DNA of 64,000 bases from Diplolepis rosae (GCA_030998225.1 JAPYXD010000713.1:1178001-1242000), one strand, 5' to 3'. Counted from the first letter of the stretch, positions 1-11,672 are shown. Numbers and translations are program-made. Notes: generated by a model from the letters alone, not told the origin.

Positions 1-499
1 ATAGGCCTAGGACAATGTACTATGGATAATTGATAATAATTCCATATATTTTATTTCTGATGCGGCATCAATCTCACCATGAAAATCGTTTTGGAGCATT
101 TCTTGGATTATCTAAGGCTGATTTCCTTTTATTTCAGACACCCTCCTTTTTTCGTATAAAATACGTCAGATTTGTTATTTAATTTTCAATTAAATTCATA
201 AGTTTTTAATCATTTAACAATCACAATTTAACATCATAAAAACTAGTATGCTATAGTAAAAATATACAAAACGCTTATATTATACTTTTATCACCGTGAT
301 GCATATGCATACAACTATTAAAACTTATACTTATTATATTTATTATTATTATACTTATACTCATACTTAACGATGACTTATCACTCTTTAACTCTTATAT
401 ATATAACAGCTTCAGGTTGTATTACTTTTGTCATGTGGACAAACGTTATATCATTTGCCATATCGTTGAACAGTTTCCAGCGCATCCCTTTTATATTGC
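1..499. other. AT-rich DNA, no gene seen
   Basis: AT-rich sequence with only short chance reading frames. I see no motif, terminal repeat or coding signal here. It runs into the duplicated block that starts near 500. Confidence 0.5.
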
Positions 500-560
500 A
501 GAATGCCATATCATTATTCTATGCATACAGAGCTACAGTATATCATTTAATGTTATTAAT

Positions 561-679
561 TAGGGATCGTTTACACGCTTTTTGGAAAATGTATCGTCTT
601 TTCATTAAACCACTTGAATATTCAAGTGGTAGAGTGAGAAGAAGATACATTTTCCAAAAAGCGTATAAACGATCCCTTA
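561..679. repeat. 119-bp hairpin MITE, copy 1
   Basis: This is a near-perfect inverted repeat with arms of about 55 bp. It starts TAGGGATCGTTTACACGC and ends with the reverse complement, GCGTATAAACGATCCCTTA. The tip pairs ACCACTTGAATATT with AATATTCAAGTGGT. Length and symmetry fit a very small MITE; the transcript would form a long hairpin. The superfamily cannot be assigned. Confidence 0.8.
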
Positions 680-1080
680 CAATAGTAATTTGTATTCAGA
701 TTCGACTCAATGATTGATAAAAAGATCTAAAATCATCAGGCAATGAAGCTAACTAGGTTTACATATATTCTAATGGAGTAAAATGAACTAATGTTTTGCA
801 TACTTATTAATATACGCATTATACTCAAATAGCTGAGTGAAAGTGTTTCTCACGGCATTGAAAATTATTAATAAAAAGTGTACAAAACCTTCTGTAAGTA
901 ATTATAGTACCAAATAGCTTCTCTAGTGAGTCAGTTTATTTTGGATTTAAATTTCCCGCTAAGTCTAAGAGAGTGCAGGTTGGTGCAGGGATGTCTGTTA
1001 TACAAAAATGATATTTCCACATCATTCTCTCTCATTATTCTATGCATACAGAGCTACAGTATATCATTTAAAGTTATTAA

Positions 1081-1200
1081 TAAGGGATCGCTTACACGCT
1101 TTTTGGAAAATGTATCGTCTTTTCACTCTACCACTTGAATATTTTAGTAGTAGAGCGAGAAGAAGATATATTTTCCTAAAAGCGTGTAAACGATCCCTTA
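1081..1200. repeat. 120-bp hairpin MITE, copy 2
   Basis: Second copy of the hairpin at 561-679, starting TAAGGGATCGCTTACACGC and ending GTAAACGATCCCTTA. Its two arms have diverged slightly at the tip (AATATTTTAGTAGTAG). It lies inside the duplicated block, so the two hairpins most likely arose by the local duplication, not by separate insertions. Confidence 0.8.
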
Positions 1201-1420
1201 CAATAGTAATTAGTATTCAGATTCGACTCAATGATTGATAAAAAGATGTAAAATCTTCAGCCGATGAAGCTAAGTAGGTTTACATATATTCTAATGCAGT
1301 AAAAGGAACTAATGTTAGTAATTGTAGTACCAAATAACTTCTCTAGTGAGAGTCAGTTTATTTTGGATTTAAATTTCCCGCTAAGTCTAAGAGAGTGCAG
1401 GGTGGTGCAGGGACGTCTGT

Positions 1421-1987
1421 TGTGCGCGTGGAGCAATTACTTCACAACAATATATTTTCTCTTGCGCAGACACGAGCGAGAGATGGTCGCTCGTCACAAA
1501 TTTACCGGTAAAATATGATTTTTACCATTCTTTACCAAATTTGGTAAAGACAGTGCTACCAATACACAAATTCTGACTATGAATTCAAATTCGAAAAATC
1601 AATTGCAAATCATTTAACGCACAGACTGATAGTACGAGTGTCTATGAAGACGTAAAGAGTTTATAAATATTATTTATTAATTAAAAAAAAAAATTACAGA
1701 GGTTATCGAATATGTAAATATCCAGCTCTGCCAGAGAACTACTATATAATGCTTACATAAGTTATAAGATGCTTGAACTTTTACAATGTCAATATCAAAA
1801 TATCCATTACAATTTTACTTAATATAGCACTTATTGTCGCGCAAATATTTGTTAGCATAAATTATCCTTTTTTTACTTACATTTAGTAGTTTTTAGTCGT
1901 TTGGTAGTCTTTGCTTATACCTTATATGATATATATTGCTCTTTCTTAAGAACTGGTGCAATCGAAGTAATTCAAATAATACTAAAA
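1421..1987. other. AT-rich spacer
   Basis: No gene, tandem repeat or terminal inverted repeat was recognised. It includes an A-run near 1681-1693. Confidence 0.4.
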
Positions 1988-2115
1988 ATTTTAAAGAATT
2001 TTGAAAATCTTTCTGTGGAAAAGCAGTCGACTGGCAATCGAAAGACCTGGGCTCAAATTCCAGCGCAGTCGATAGCGTCTTTTTTTACACAGAAAGATTT
2101 TCAAAATTCTTTAAT
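1988..2115 (+). repeat. tRNA-like sequence within a small foldback, decayed copy
   Basis: An inverted repeat (ATTTTAAAGAATTTTGAAAA on the left, TTTTCAAAATTCTTTAA on the right) brackets a segment matching the 3' two thirds of the tRNA-like sequence at 62276-62347: the anticodon-arm region GGCAATCGAAAGACC and the T arm. The T-loop region is degraded here (CTCAAATTCC against CTCGAATCCC in the other copy), and the D arm is missing. I read it as a short tRNA-derived repeat, not a working tRNA gene. Confidence 0.6.
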
Positions 2116-2149
2116 ATTTGAAATCATTGGCATATTATTTGTGATATAA

Positions 2150-2252
2150 GAGTTTGAAATTGTCTACGAGGACACCTGTCTGCAACGTATCCTATCTGAT
2201 ACGCGACTAGTTATTCTCCGATAATGTAGGCAGTGGCAGAAATTTCAAACTC
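2150..2252. repeat. 103-bp MITE, copy 1
   Basis: Terminal repeats GAGTTTGAAATT and AATTTCAAACTC enclose a conserved core (ACACCTGTC, AACGTATCCTATCTGATACG, CTCCGATAATGTAGGCAGTG). The same unit occurs at 38846-38943 (interrupted by Gypsy-B) and 62084-62186. At 62 kb it again neighbours the tRNA-like sequence, so the two modules seem to travel together. Confidence 0.8.
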
Positions 2253-4265
2253 AACTAATTAATTTGAAATACTAAAAATACTCCTGATTCACATCCCGAC
2301 CCATCTGGTAACCCTATGCAAATGTATCGAATGTATTGTATCTGATTGTATGGTCGTATGCATTAACTGTCAAATATTTATGCACATATAAAATACGATA
2401 AATAAAATTACCGAAGCTGTGAAAACGTTTAAAAAAGAAATAAAAAACAGTGAACACGTTGAATCTACTGTTTCTTCAGAACTTTTAAACTAAAGGAATA
2501 TATAATTAAAATTTAATACATTTCAAAAAACTCAATTTTTTCATAATGAAAATAATTCATAATTCATGAAATTTAAATATTTAATTTTGAGAATGAAATA
2601 TGCTTGAAATCGTGTCTTCTAAATCAATATAAAGTTATATTCATTGCAGATAAACTTTGAACTAAAATTTATGTCACATAAAACATTTTATTTTATAAAA
2701 AAAAAAACAATTCAAAATGATTGAGATTGATTTAAAAATGATTAAGAATGATTGATTATAATTATGAATCTAAACAGTAAAGATTACAAAACGTGTTAGT
2801 TACCAATTTGTTTTATTATCAATTTTGCTCGTTACAAATATACAACATGTAAACTCCTGCAAGTTCATAAGACTCGCTAAATTTGACCGGAAATATCCTA
2901 GGATGTTTTTTTCTCGTTGTATTTCTATTTACATAAAAACACTCATTCCATCTTACAACGCATAGCAACGGCATATTGCGTTAGATAAAGCACATTTCAT
3001 AAAAGAATACTATTCACAATATCCTCACTCATTTCACACGCACACTCTGATCTATTAGATAAAAAAAAAAAACAAGAATAAGGACTATTTTGCAGGCACT
3101 TATTACATTATTAAGTCGTTGCTTCACATTAAATGTAAGGTAGTTAAATATAATTTGAAAAATAGTCTCTATAAAACCCGCGATGAAATACTACATTTAT
3201 ATTGATCTAATCACAGAGTGTAATGTAGAATGCAACATAAAAAGTTTCATACCCTAACAAAATCACTTAGGAGAACCTCACATAGAATACAACCTGTAGT
3301 CGATCAGGGTAAAGGTTCAAATTCTCTAAATGTTATTCTCCGTTTTACTAGGTCAGTCGCATAATATCGCTCTCCGCATTCTTTATTAAACAAAGCACCG
3401 CTAGTCTCGCAGATATCAACAATCTACAACTAAGACGATTACAAAATTACTTTTCCAGGTAGCTATTGATTAAAACCGAACACTATAAATCACTATCTTC
3501 ACCTCAATTTATTTGTTTTCGATATCCTATATTATTTACAACGTTAAGAAATGAGGCGATTACATCAATGGAATTTAATGTGCCCTCACTATCAAGTTTG
3601 CACACAGTTCAGGTCTAACACTCATCAAATATTATTTTAACTAAAAGCATTTTATAGGTATACTGATTTTTATGGAAAATCATGCAAAAATTAACAGGAT
3701 CTTTTAAATTTACGAAAATGGAAAAAAATCATGATCATTACTTGAAAAGATTCTTAGATGCGAAAGTATATATTTTTAACTGCAAAAATACTTTTACTTG
3801 AAGAAGTAGTTTCAATTCCTTTGACAATATTTTCTAAATCTACATTTAACTAATAAAAGTTCTTATAAATGAACCATACTCTCCGTTTCAATAATCAATT
3901 TCTAAAAATATCAAAAGCTAGACTTCAATGAACCCTCTGTAAAAATATTTTAGTGATAAAATTGTACAGAAATAAAAAAAAAATTATTAAAAAATGACAC
4001 TACAGTTGGATCCTGGTTAAATTTATTAGATATATTCCGCGCGAATCTCGTTACCAGAAAATTGTTAGAGAAATTGCCACCAAGCGATAGGTTAAGATAA
4101 GAAAGTCTAGATTCAATGTTAATACAATTAACCAAAATGTTGAAATCTAAAAGAAAAATTACAGTTATCCTACATTATGATTGTTTATATAAACATTGTT
4201 TTTACTTAACTTTCTTGATACCCTGGGCAATATAATAGAAAGCACTAAAATGTCTATTGCAAGCC
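2253..4265. other. downstream region and probable 3' UTR of cyclin E
   Basis: This is low-copy-looking AT-rich sequence downstream of the minus-strand cyclin E stop. Minus-strand AATAAA-type signals occur as TTTATT on the plus strand in several places, for example in the 3380s, but I cannot tell which is used. No other gene is supported. The minus-strand frame at 3950-4135 has no recognisable domain and is probably chance. Confidence 0.4.
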
Positions 4266-5012
4266 TTATGTATAAGGAAGTATTTGTGTGGGATGACGTG
4301 GTGGAGTGGGTGAATTTTTTTGACTACTGGACGGTGGAGTTAACATTCCATTCTGATTGTCAGGGCTATTGCTAGAATCAAGGTTGATCTCTGTTTCAAG
4401 ACAATCCAACGAGAGAACGTCTTGTGCTAATCGTCGCTGGGCATTTTCGAGCATAGTAAGATCCACTACATGAGTTTGGATACGATGGGATTCATCCATC
4501 ACTATGTTAGGAACGGAAGCCCTAAGTCCAGATCCAGCATGACACTCGATAGGAGGTGCGCTTGACCTGAGAAGCAGTTGAGAACCTTCCTCAGCGACGA
4601 TATTTGCGAAAGAGGTCAACCAATGAACACAGGGTTTGAGTTGTTCCCAGGTGAGACAAGACGCTCTGAGAGCGGACTCCCTGCTTTTTGTGTGATAGAG
4701 TGCAGCGGCTGCTAAGTGGCTGTACGAAAATTTCAAGCTGCCCTCATCCAAAGTAGCGAGGTCCAGAAGTTGGGCTGCTTGAGAATACTGCAGACCTCCA
4801 TACTGGGGGTAAATAAAAGTGTTTGGTCTCGACCAATCTCCAGATTCCACCTGCATGTAAACATTCAGCCAACCTGGTGGAGTTATTGGAGACAAGTTCC
4901 ATCCAAGACCTTTTAAAACAACCAGCTCTTTGCCTAGGATCTCTTCCTCGGTACATGCTCCATCAGTGACGTAGGCGAATTCTGCGATTTTCGGGGGATA
5001 AATTTCTTCGAC
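4266..5012 (-). CDS. CycE: cyclin E, C-terminal exon
   Basis: Last coding exon of cyclin E, the regulatory subunit that activates Cdk2 for S-phase entry in the nucleus. The exon opens after an acceptor (TTAATTACAG at 5013) with VEEIYPPK, the end of the first cyclin fold. It continues through AFAYVTDGACTEEEIL-like and GWLNVYMQ motifs into the second cyclin fold (SHLAAAALYH). The stop is at 4266-4268. The tail is rich in Ser, Thr and Pro. It holds LTPPSSSQ, with the Thr codon at 4338-4340, matching the Fbw7/Archipelago phosphodegron of animal cyclin E (TPP with Ser at +4). A phase-0 join to the exon ending at 7919 restores IASK-VEEIYPP exactly. There is no break in the frame. Confidence 0.93.
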   Translation of the reverse strand, partial: VEEIYPPKIAEFAYVTDGACTEEEILGKELVVLKGLGWNLSPITPPGWLNVYMQVESGDWSRPNTFIYPQYGGLQYSQAAQLLDLATLDEGSLKFSYSHLAAAALYHTKSRESALRASCLTWEQLKPCVHWLTSFANIVAEEGSQLLLRSSAPPIECHAGSGLRASVPNIVMDESHRIQTHVVDLTMLENAQRRLAQDVLSLDCLETEINLDSSNSPDNQNGMLTPPSSSQKNSPTPPRHPTQILPYT

Positions 5013-5197
5013 CTGTAATTAAAAGATTATTTACACATAGGTCATAGCAATAAGATCAATAAAATTTTAAAAAAGCAAACATTGATATAGTTTTTCTCAT
5101 ATGGGTTGAGCTGAGAAATTTTCTTTGATTTCAATTATATTTGAATATCTTTAAAATTACATGATAAAATTAGAAAATCATGATAATGAACAATAAA

Positions 5198-5840
5198 AAA
5201 TCTGCCCGCTTCGCGGGGATATTCTCATCGCGCGCTTCGCGCGCAAGTTTGAGCGCGCATAGGGCGCGCGATTCGATCGTCGCGCTTCGCGCTCCGTTCT
5301 TTCTGCACCTCGCGCTTCGCGCTCGGTCTTGTGCTCTTCGCATACATTTAAGTTTATTTCTTATAATTTGATACTGAAGCTCAAAACAATTTTATAATAA
5401 TATTACAGATGATGTGGATTACACATTTTCTCAAAGTCACTCTATTTCTTTTTGAATTTAAGTGAAACAGGAAATTCAATTTACTTAAGGCTCTATCAGC
5501 CTTAAGGAACACATTCTCATCATGACGCTCGCGCTTCGCGCTCGATTTTCTGTATACATTTCAGTAACTTTTTAATAAATTACATGATTAAAATAATTTA
5601 TTTTCTTCCAAATCTCTCAAAAAAGACAAACGATTTTACAGAACAACGCTTATTTCGTATCTCATATTTTGGTGAAAAAAATCGTATTTTTTGAATATTA
5701 AAAATCAAAACATAAAATATACCTCCTGTCCCGAAATGTCTTAATGAGAATTTGTATACCTCATTTAGGCAAACAATTTTCCATCTAAACTTTTTTTTTG
5801 TAACTCACATATTTTGTCTAAAAAATGGAATTTTTGAATT
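5198..5840 (-). repeat. 0.65-kb interspersed repeat with nested GCGC palindromes, left inverted copy
   Basis: One end (5201-5345) is GC-rich against an AT-rich background and built of nested palindromes such as CGCGCTTCGCGC and CGCGCTTCGCGCTC. The rest is AT-rich (landmarks CCTCCTGTCCCGAAATG, TTTAGGCAAACAATTTTCC). The same unit lies in the opposite orientation at 11004-11672, and a fragment at 62609-62720. The family type is unknown to me: there is no coding capacity and no clear target duplication. Confidence 0.85.
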
Positions 5841-7332
5841 TTAAACGTATTTTTTGGAATTAAAACGAAAAATATGTTTTACCAGAAACTGCCTCAGACA
5901 AAATTTGTAGATCTTTTTGAAACGAACAACTTTGTATTCTTACGTTTTTTTCGTATTTTACATATTATTGTTAAAAAATTGAATTTTGGATTTTCAATAG
6001 TTTTTTTTTTAATTAAAAAGAAAAATATGCATCTTATGAAAAAATGTTACAATTCAAATTTGTAGGTCTTTATGTAAAAAATAATATTGTATCATAACGT
6101 TTTTTCGTATCTCGTATAATTTAACTGGAAAATGGAATTTTGATATTGACTTTTTTCGAATTTGAATATGCTGTAACATTTCTAATTTTGATTTAATCAA
6201 AAAATGTTATGAGGATAATTTGTAGAGATTTATGAGCACTATCAAAAACCAGCATTGAAATTTTTGATTTTTTCAAAAAATTATTTTCAAAAACACAAAA
6301 GTAGTGCTCAATCCCTCAATTTTGATTGGATGTGGCTGGTTAACGAACTTGACCTTACTTTTTCGGCTCCGATAAAGTGTACCAAAGCTCAATTCAATCT
6401 GATAATTCTATCGAGAGTTATGCCGCACACGACCTACTACAGACAGACAGACAGACACTTTCGTAAAAACCATTTTTTCTGACTCAGGGGGTCTCAAAAC
6501 GTAAAGATTTGATGAAAATTTCGAAAGTCATTTTTCACATAAAACCAATACCTTCTCATCCATGATGAGAATGAAAAAAAATGATGAAACTCTGGACTTT
6601 AAGGATATGTTATACTAAGAACATATAAACAATGAAACATTAATGATCATAGCATTCAAATTTTTTTGGTTTAAAATCATTTTTGAGAAGATGAAAATCA
6701 GAAAATTAATATTTTGTACAAAAATTTAGTAAAGAAAATTTTATCTCATTCATGTTTAAAAAAGTAAGATTTAATAATTTTCAAAATTTAATTTAAAATT
6801 AATAGTAGTTGTTTTTAATTGTGCTTCAGGGCCACTACTAATATTATTGAGGATCGATATAAGCCAGCTACTTATGATTAATTAAAAATATTGTGAAGGG
6901 TTGATTATTCAAAGTTTTAGCATATATTAAATTACAAGATCACAAGATTTCAAATAATCTGAAAGCATTTCTTATGATTTTGCGAAAGATTTTATAAGTT
7001 TTCAAGATATCAGATGTTAATTAAAACTTCAAGTGATGTTATGAGATTAAATTTTTTCTTTATAATTTCAATAAATTTCTGAAGATTCTAACAAATTCAA
7101 ATAAATTTGTACATATGAACTTGACTTTTAAATTAAACAGAGCACATTATGTTTGCTTAAGTTTGTATGCACCAAAAATGTGAATTATAACAAATATGCA
7201 TGAAACAAATATAAATAATACAACAAATTTATCAAATTAAATAATTTTCAGTAATCCCTTAAAAAGAAGGGTCTATGAATTTTTAGACAGTTTCCTAAAA
7301 CCAGGTGGAGATTATTAATTTCAAAAATTTCA

Positions 7333-7659
7333 AGAGTATGTGATACTTGAGAAAAAATGCAAGTTCATATGAACAACTTGGTCTAGTTTCTACATGTTTG
7401 TTTTAAAAATTTGGGAAACAATAGAAAAAACGAATGTAGGTGGTATGCTTTTAGTTTAAAAAATGAAAAAATCATTTCCGATAGATTTTGCTAAACTTGA
7501 ACTTTTTTATTTTTCGAACCTAAAGTTGTCTATCTACGTCCTTTTTCATCTTCTCTATCATTTCCCAAATTTTAAATACAAAATATTATGTATTCTGAAC
7601 ACAAACGTATAGTAACCTAAAATCAATAAAATTAGCTGATTTTCCAACTATCACATGCG
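7333..7659. repeat. TTAA-associated palindromic MITE, copy 1
   Basis: The left end GTATGTGATACTTGAG and right end CTATCACATGC are inverted relatives of one another. TTAA follows the right end at 7660-7663. The body is itself palindromic (AACTTTTTTATTTTTC, TCTATCTACGTCC and their inverted partners). The relatives at 14634-14830 and 18780-19087 show cleaner ends (TTAA-GGGCATGTGAT). TTAA targets suggest mobilisation by a piggyBac-type transposase; that is inference only. Confidence 0.65.
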
Positions 7660-7918
7660 TTAAGAAATGTAGGTATTCAAACTTTGAAATCATTTAATTT
7701 CAAATGTACATAAATTTTTTATAAAATTGAAACCTGTGGTATTAAATATCATTTCATTTTTAATCAATCATTAAACATGATCCTAGATTAGTTGGTGCTT
7801 GCAATAAATTTATAGTTTTTGTCGGACGAGGAAAAGTCTCAATTCCCATAGAAGAAATTAATAAATAATTTACTGATTCTATTTTAAAACGACCATTATT
7901 TTAAATTTTTTAAATTAC

Positions 7919-8525
7919 CTTAGAAGCTATGAATAAACAAGTAATTCCAATGAGTTGCAACTGGCTTTTTGGAACATTTTGATGAGTGGAGAGATACCTA
8001 TCAATATAATCCATAGCCAGATAATATGTTTCTCGATGAAGTTTATAAACTTCACATACTTCTATTAACCAGTCTAATAAAATCGCTCTCATTCTTGGCT
8101 GTAATGTGGGATGCCTTTGAAACATTTCTGGGTCCCTTTGAGATAAAGTCTTTTGATCTCCAAGGTTCATGATAGACCAAACTTGCGAACCGTCGGCCCA
8201 TGGTAAGGACGGTAGTGGATTTGATTTGGCAGACCCACTTCCTGAAGCGGATGGTGTTAGAAAACATGTGGAACTTCTCAAATCTGACCAACTGACAGGC
8301 TCTTGTTGCTCCTTCAGGGGGGACGACTGTTGATGAGCCAGGTACGAGCCATCTGTAACGCTGGTGGCTATGCACGACTCTGTATATGCTACTGGAGATA
8401 AAGCTGGAACTTTATTAGGTGGATATATATTTTCTGAATCTTCTGATAATTCGGTTGTTCGTCTTTTTCGCTTCAATGTTTGTGATGATCCTTTTGCATA
8501 AGTCTTCTGCTGCTTTTCCTGCAAA
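7919..8525 (-). CDS. CycE: cyclin E, N-terminal and cyclin-box exon
   Basis: This exon encodes about 202 residues. A basic [20 protein letters not shown] stretch (probable nuclear-localisation region) comes first. Then comes a Ser-rich linker and the start of the cyclin box. The box includes [10 protein letters not shown] and [20 protein letters not shown], the diagnostic Cdk2-contacting block of cyclin E, and ends [28 protein letters not shown]. The donor is at 7918. The acceptor region has two usable AGs seven bases apart (TTTTCAG, then TTTGCAG). I chose the first, which gives the phase needed by the ATG at 17016. There are no internal stops. Confidence 0.93.
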
Positions 8526-9343
8526 CTGAAAACAAGAAGATGGAAATTTATAATTTTTGTTTAAATTAGTCTTTTTTTCATTTAATTTATAACTTAGGAC
8601 AAGCGATGAAAGAATATTTAAAACCTTCTGAAGCATGTACTTACAGTTTTAACGTTCATTGAACGATGAGAAATATTTTTTTTGCAAACTAAATGATTGG
8701 TTTCTTTCTCATTAAATTGAAAAATAGCGAATATTTAATAACAGATTGTATATTTGAAAGGCTCTGAATATAGACATAATAACTAATTTTGTTTTGAAAG
8801 AAAATTTTTTACTATCGTTCAATGAACATTCAAAACTGCAAGTACATATGAAGCTTATCCTGATACGTGAAATTCATTTCAAGAAATCTGCACACATTCT
8901 CATCATAAAACTCGCACTCGATATGAATTTCAGTCTCTTTTGTTTCGAAAATTCATTAAAAAATATTTTTCTCAATGTTTCAGTAAAAAATAATATTTTT
9001 CTTAGTTTATGCAGTGATTATATAAAAAAAAAAATTTCATATTTTTTAAAGTACTGCGAAAATATTAAAACTGCGAGAAATCAGTTTTATAAATCATATC
9101 ATAAGGAATAATTTGACCCTGATTACATATTTTCGTATCCCCCTTTAGTTTTGCAATAACTTAATTGTAATCTATTTTTTAAATTTTTTTGAAAATATTA
9201 ATAATTGTGATTCATGCATTCAGAAAAAAAATTTTGTCATTGAATAAAATCGTTTTGTTGAGTTAATAAATTTTTTGGTTGAATCTAATAAAAATTTCAA
9301 ATTTAATTAAGGTAACGAATTTCGTTGAATCAATAAAATAATT

Positions 9344-9939
9344 GAAGGCCTCGCTGCAATAAGGGCCTTGGCGCTCGAAACAGCTCAAACGTGACGTTTA
9401 AAACGCTGGATCTCAGTCAGTTTCCATCAAATCGATCTGAAACTTTGCCAAAAACTTCTTTAATTCTTAAGGAACAAATGTCTCGTTGACAGTTTTTCGT
9501 AGCTTAAAGTTCCCACACACTTTTTTTCTCGGAAGTTACGTAAACCGGAAAGTCGTGCGCCTATGATTTGCAATTAAGTAATTGATTGCGATTATGAAAA
9601 AATGAACTTCTGATACTTTTATCGTCAGCACTAAGATATTTTACGCCTGTAAAAAAATTTTCATAAAGTTTCGACGTAACGTTTCGCTGTAACGACGTTA
9701 CAGCGATATATATTTGAAGAAATTATTGAAAATGCGATTAAAAAATATCACGTTTCTATTTTTTATCTCTGGAAATAAAAAATGTACGTAAAAACAATAC
9801 ATACAACAAAGTTTTTGTTTCTTGTAAAGAATGCGATGGTATTTTTTAAAAATCATTTCCTGTATTTGTTCATTTCGTAATCGGGACATCACGTTTGAGC
9901 TGTTTCGAGCGCTAAGGCCCTTATTGCATCGAGGCCTTC
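9344..9939. repeat. 596-bp non-autonomous DNA transposon with about 50-bp terminal repeats
   Basis: The terminal inverted repeats start GAAGGCCTCGCTGCAATAAG and pair with CTTATTGCATCGAGGCCTTC at the other end, extending inward to AACAGCTCAAACGTGA with two or three mismatches. The interior (9411-9888) has no coding frame of note. No convincing target-site duplication is visible. Confidence 0.75.
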
Positions 9940-9964
9940 AGTTGTATTTTCTGTATAAAAACAA

Positions 9965-10605
9965 AATATTATTAGGCATTTACAGTTCCATAGAGAGCCA
10001 ACTTCACTTCACTGGGAGGTATAACTCCCATTAAAAATGTATGGGAATAAAGGGATCTGATTTTAAAATTTCTGCAATGAAGAATCATTTATCGACAAAA
10101 AATTATTTGACTAAATACTTTTCATTGTGCAAAATAAATTAAATTATAAAATTATTAAAATAGAAAAAACAGTCAAATTTATTGCTTCGTTTGATTTCTG
10201 TTGCATAATAAGACGTATTTTCATGAATAATTTTTTTTTGACAAATGCTTCTTTATTCACTGAAAGAAATGGTTAGTAAAACCAACTACTTCGGTTTGTA
10301 AAATATGCCTCAGCTATTTTATTAGTTAGCGCAACAATTTGTTTTGTTGGTGTTACTACCCAAGTTCTTGTGATAACAATTGAGATAGTAAAACCAACAA
10401 AAAAAATTGCTGTGATAACTAATAAAATATCTGAGGCATATTTTACAAACCGAAGTAGTTGGTTTTACTAACCATTTTTTTCAGTGTTGCAGAAATTGTA
10501 AAATAAGATCCCTTTCCATACATTTTTAAAGAGAGCAATACCTTCAGGGTTTGACGAAGTAAAGTTAGCTGTTTGTAAAGTTAAAATGCCTAATAATCAA
10601 GCCAA
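9965..10605. repeat. foldback element carrying a younger MITE in its loop
   Basis: The left arm (9965-10080: ATTATTAGGCATTTACAG to AAGGGATCTG) pairs with the right arm (10490-10605: AGATCCCTTTCC to ATGCCTAATAAT), with several mismatches. The central loop is occupied by the MITE at 10258-10486. So this is a nested insertion in which the outer element is the older one. Confidence 0.65.
10258..10486. repeat. 229-bp MITE with CACTGAAA ends
   Basis: Near-perfect inverted arms run from CACTGAAAGAAATGGTTAGT to ACTAACCATTTTTTTCAGTG. The internal partners ATATGCCTCAG and CTGAGGCATAT are also inverted. It has no coding capacity. The CACTG ends resemble those at 15525-16034, but the bodies are unrelated. 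Confidence 0.8.
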
Positions 10606-11003
10606 CATAATTTTAGTTGATATATCAAAATATTTTTCTGATTATACTTTAAAAGCGTTTTTACTTCAAAATGTAGACAGCAAATGGTTTCGTTTTTCAA
10701 AATGCATTCCAAAACAAGTATTTTGAGACTTTTAAAACTTTAATTAGTCAATTAAAACAGACGTTATAACTCAGTTCAGAAAAAAAGGTTGCGACCTTTT
10801 TTTTAAATCAAGCATACTTACAATTTTTCATAACATTTATATTTTCTTTATTAATAAGATAAATGCATGTGTGACCACGGTGTGATGTTGGCTTTAAAAC
10901 GTTGATCATGATGACGTATTGTAGTTTCTGTCAGCTGCTTTTTACTTTAAAAAGTTTCGGCCCTGATCAGAGCCGAAATGTTTGATTATGGGTATGTGAT
11001 ATT

Positions 11004-11672
11004 TCAAAAATTCCATTTTTTAGACAAAATATGTGAGTTACAAAAAAAAAGTTTAGATGGAAAATTGTTTGCCTAAATGAGGTATACAAATTCTCATCAA
11101 GACATTTCGGGACAGGAGGTATATTTTATGTTTTGATTTTTAATATTAAAAAAATTCGATTTTTTTCACCAAAATATGTGAGATACGAAATAAGCGTTGT
11201 TCTGCAAAATCGTTTCCTTAAATAAAGTCTACGACTGTTTTTTCTTTTTGAGAGATTTGAAAGAAAATAAATTATATTAATCATGTAATTTATTAAAAAG
11301 TTACTGAAATACATACAGAAAATCGAGCGCGAAGCGCGAGCGCCGTGATGAGAATGTGTTCCTTAAGGCTGATAGAGCCGTAAGTAAATTGAATTTCCTG
11401 TTTCACTTAAATTCAAAAAGAAATTGAGTGACTTTGAGAAAATGTGTAATTCACATCATCTGTAATATTATTATAAAATTGGTTTGAGCTTCAGTATCAA
11501 ATTATAATAAATAAACTTGAATATATGTGAAGAGCACAAGAACGAGCGCGAAGCGCGAGGTCCAGAAAGAACGGAGCGCGAAGCGCGACGATCAAATCGC
11601 GCGCCCTAGGCGCGCTCAAACTTGCGAGCGAAGCGCGCGATGAGAATGTGCCCGCAAAGCGGGCAGATTTTT
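11004..11672 (+). repeat. 0.65-kb interspersed repeat with nested GCGC palindromes, right inverted copy
   Basis: This is the reverse complement of 5198-5840. It has the same order of landmarks (ATTCCATTTTTTAGAC, CATTTCGGGACAGGAGG, GAGCGCGAAGCGCGAG, CCCGCAAAGCGGGCAGA). The two copies are close enough to pair along their whole length, and the cyclin-box exon of cyclin E lies between them. Confidence 0.85.

Larger units (their letters stand above)
500..1420. repeat. imperfect tandem duplication with embedded hairpins
   Basis: The stretch at about 500-800 recurs at about 1030-1315, with the same order of landmarks (TTATTCTATGCATACAGAGC, then a hairpin, then CAGATTCGACTCAATGATTG). A second stretch at about 905-1010 recurs at about 1325-1420 (TTGGATTTAAATTTCCCGCT and flanks). 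The copies differ by scattered substitutions, so this is an old local duplication rather than a fresh satellite. No coding capacity is apparent; the short frames here are by-products of the repeat. Confidence 0.75.
5013..7918 (-). other. cyclin E intron 2
   Basis: The intron has donor AAG|GTAATT at 7918-7913 and acceptor TTACAG at 5018-5013. It contains the left member of a large inverted repeat pair (5198-5840), a CAGA microsatellite stretch near 6441-6460, and a TTAA-flanked MITE (7333-7659). The remaining sequence is AT-rich without coding signals. Confidence 0.85.

Noticed and set aside
3950..4135. minus-strand 61-codon frame downstream of cyclin E
   Set aside because: No recognisable domain, AT-rich, lies in the probable 3' UTR.
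8794..9111. 105-codon plus-strand frame inside intron 1
   Set aside because: Composition is that of AT-rich chance sequence (Lys, Asn, Phe, Ile), antisense to the gene, with no motif.
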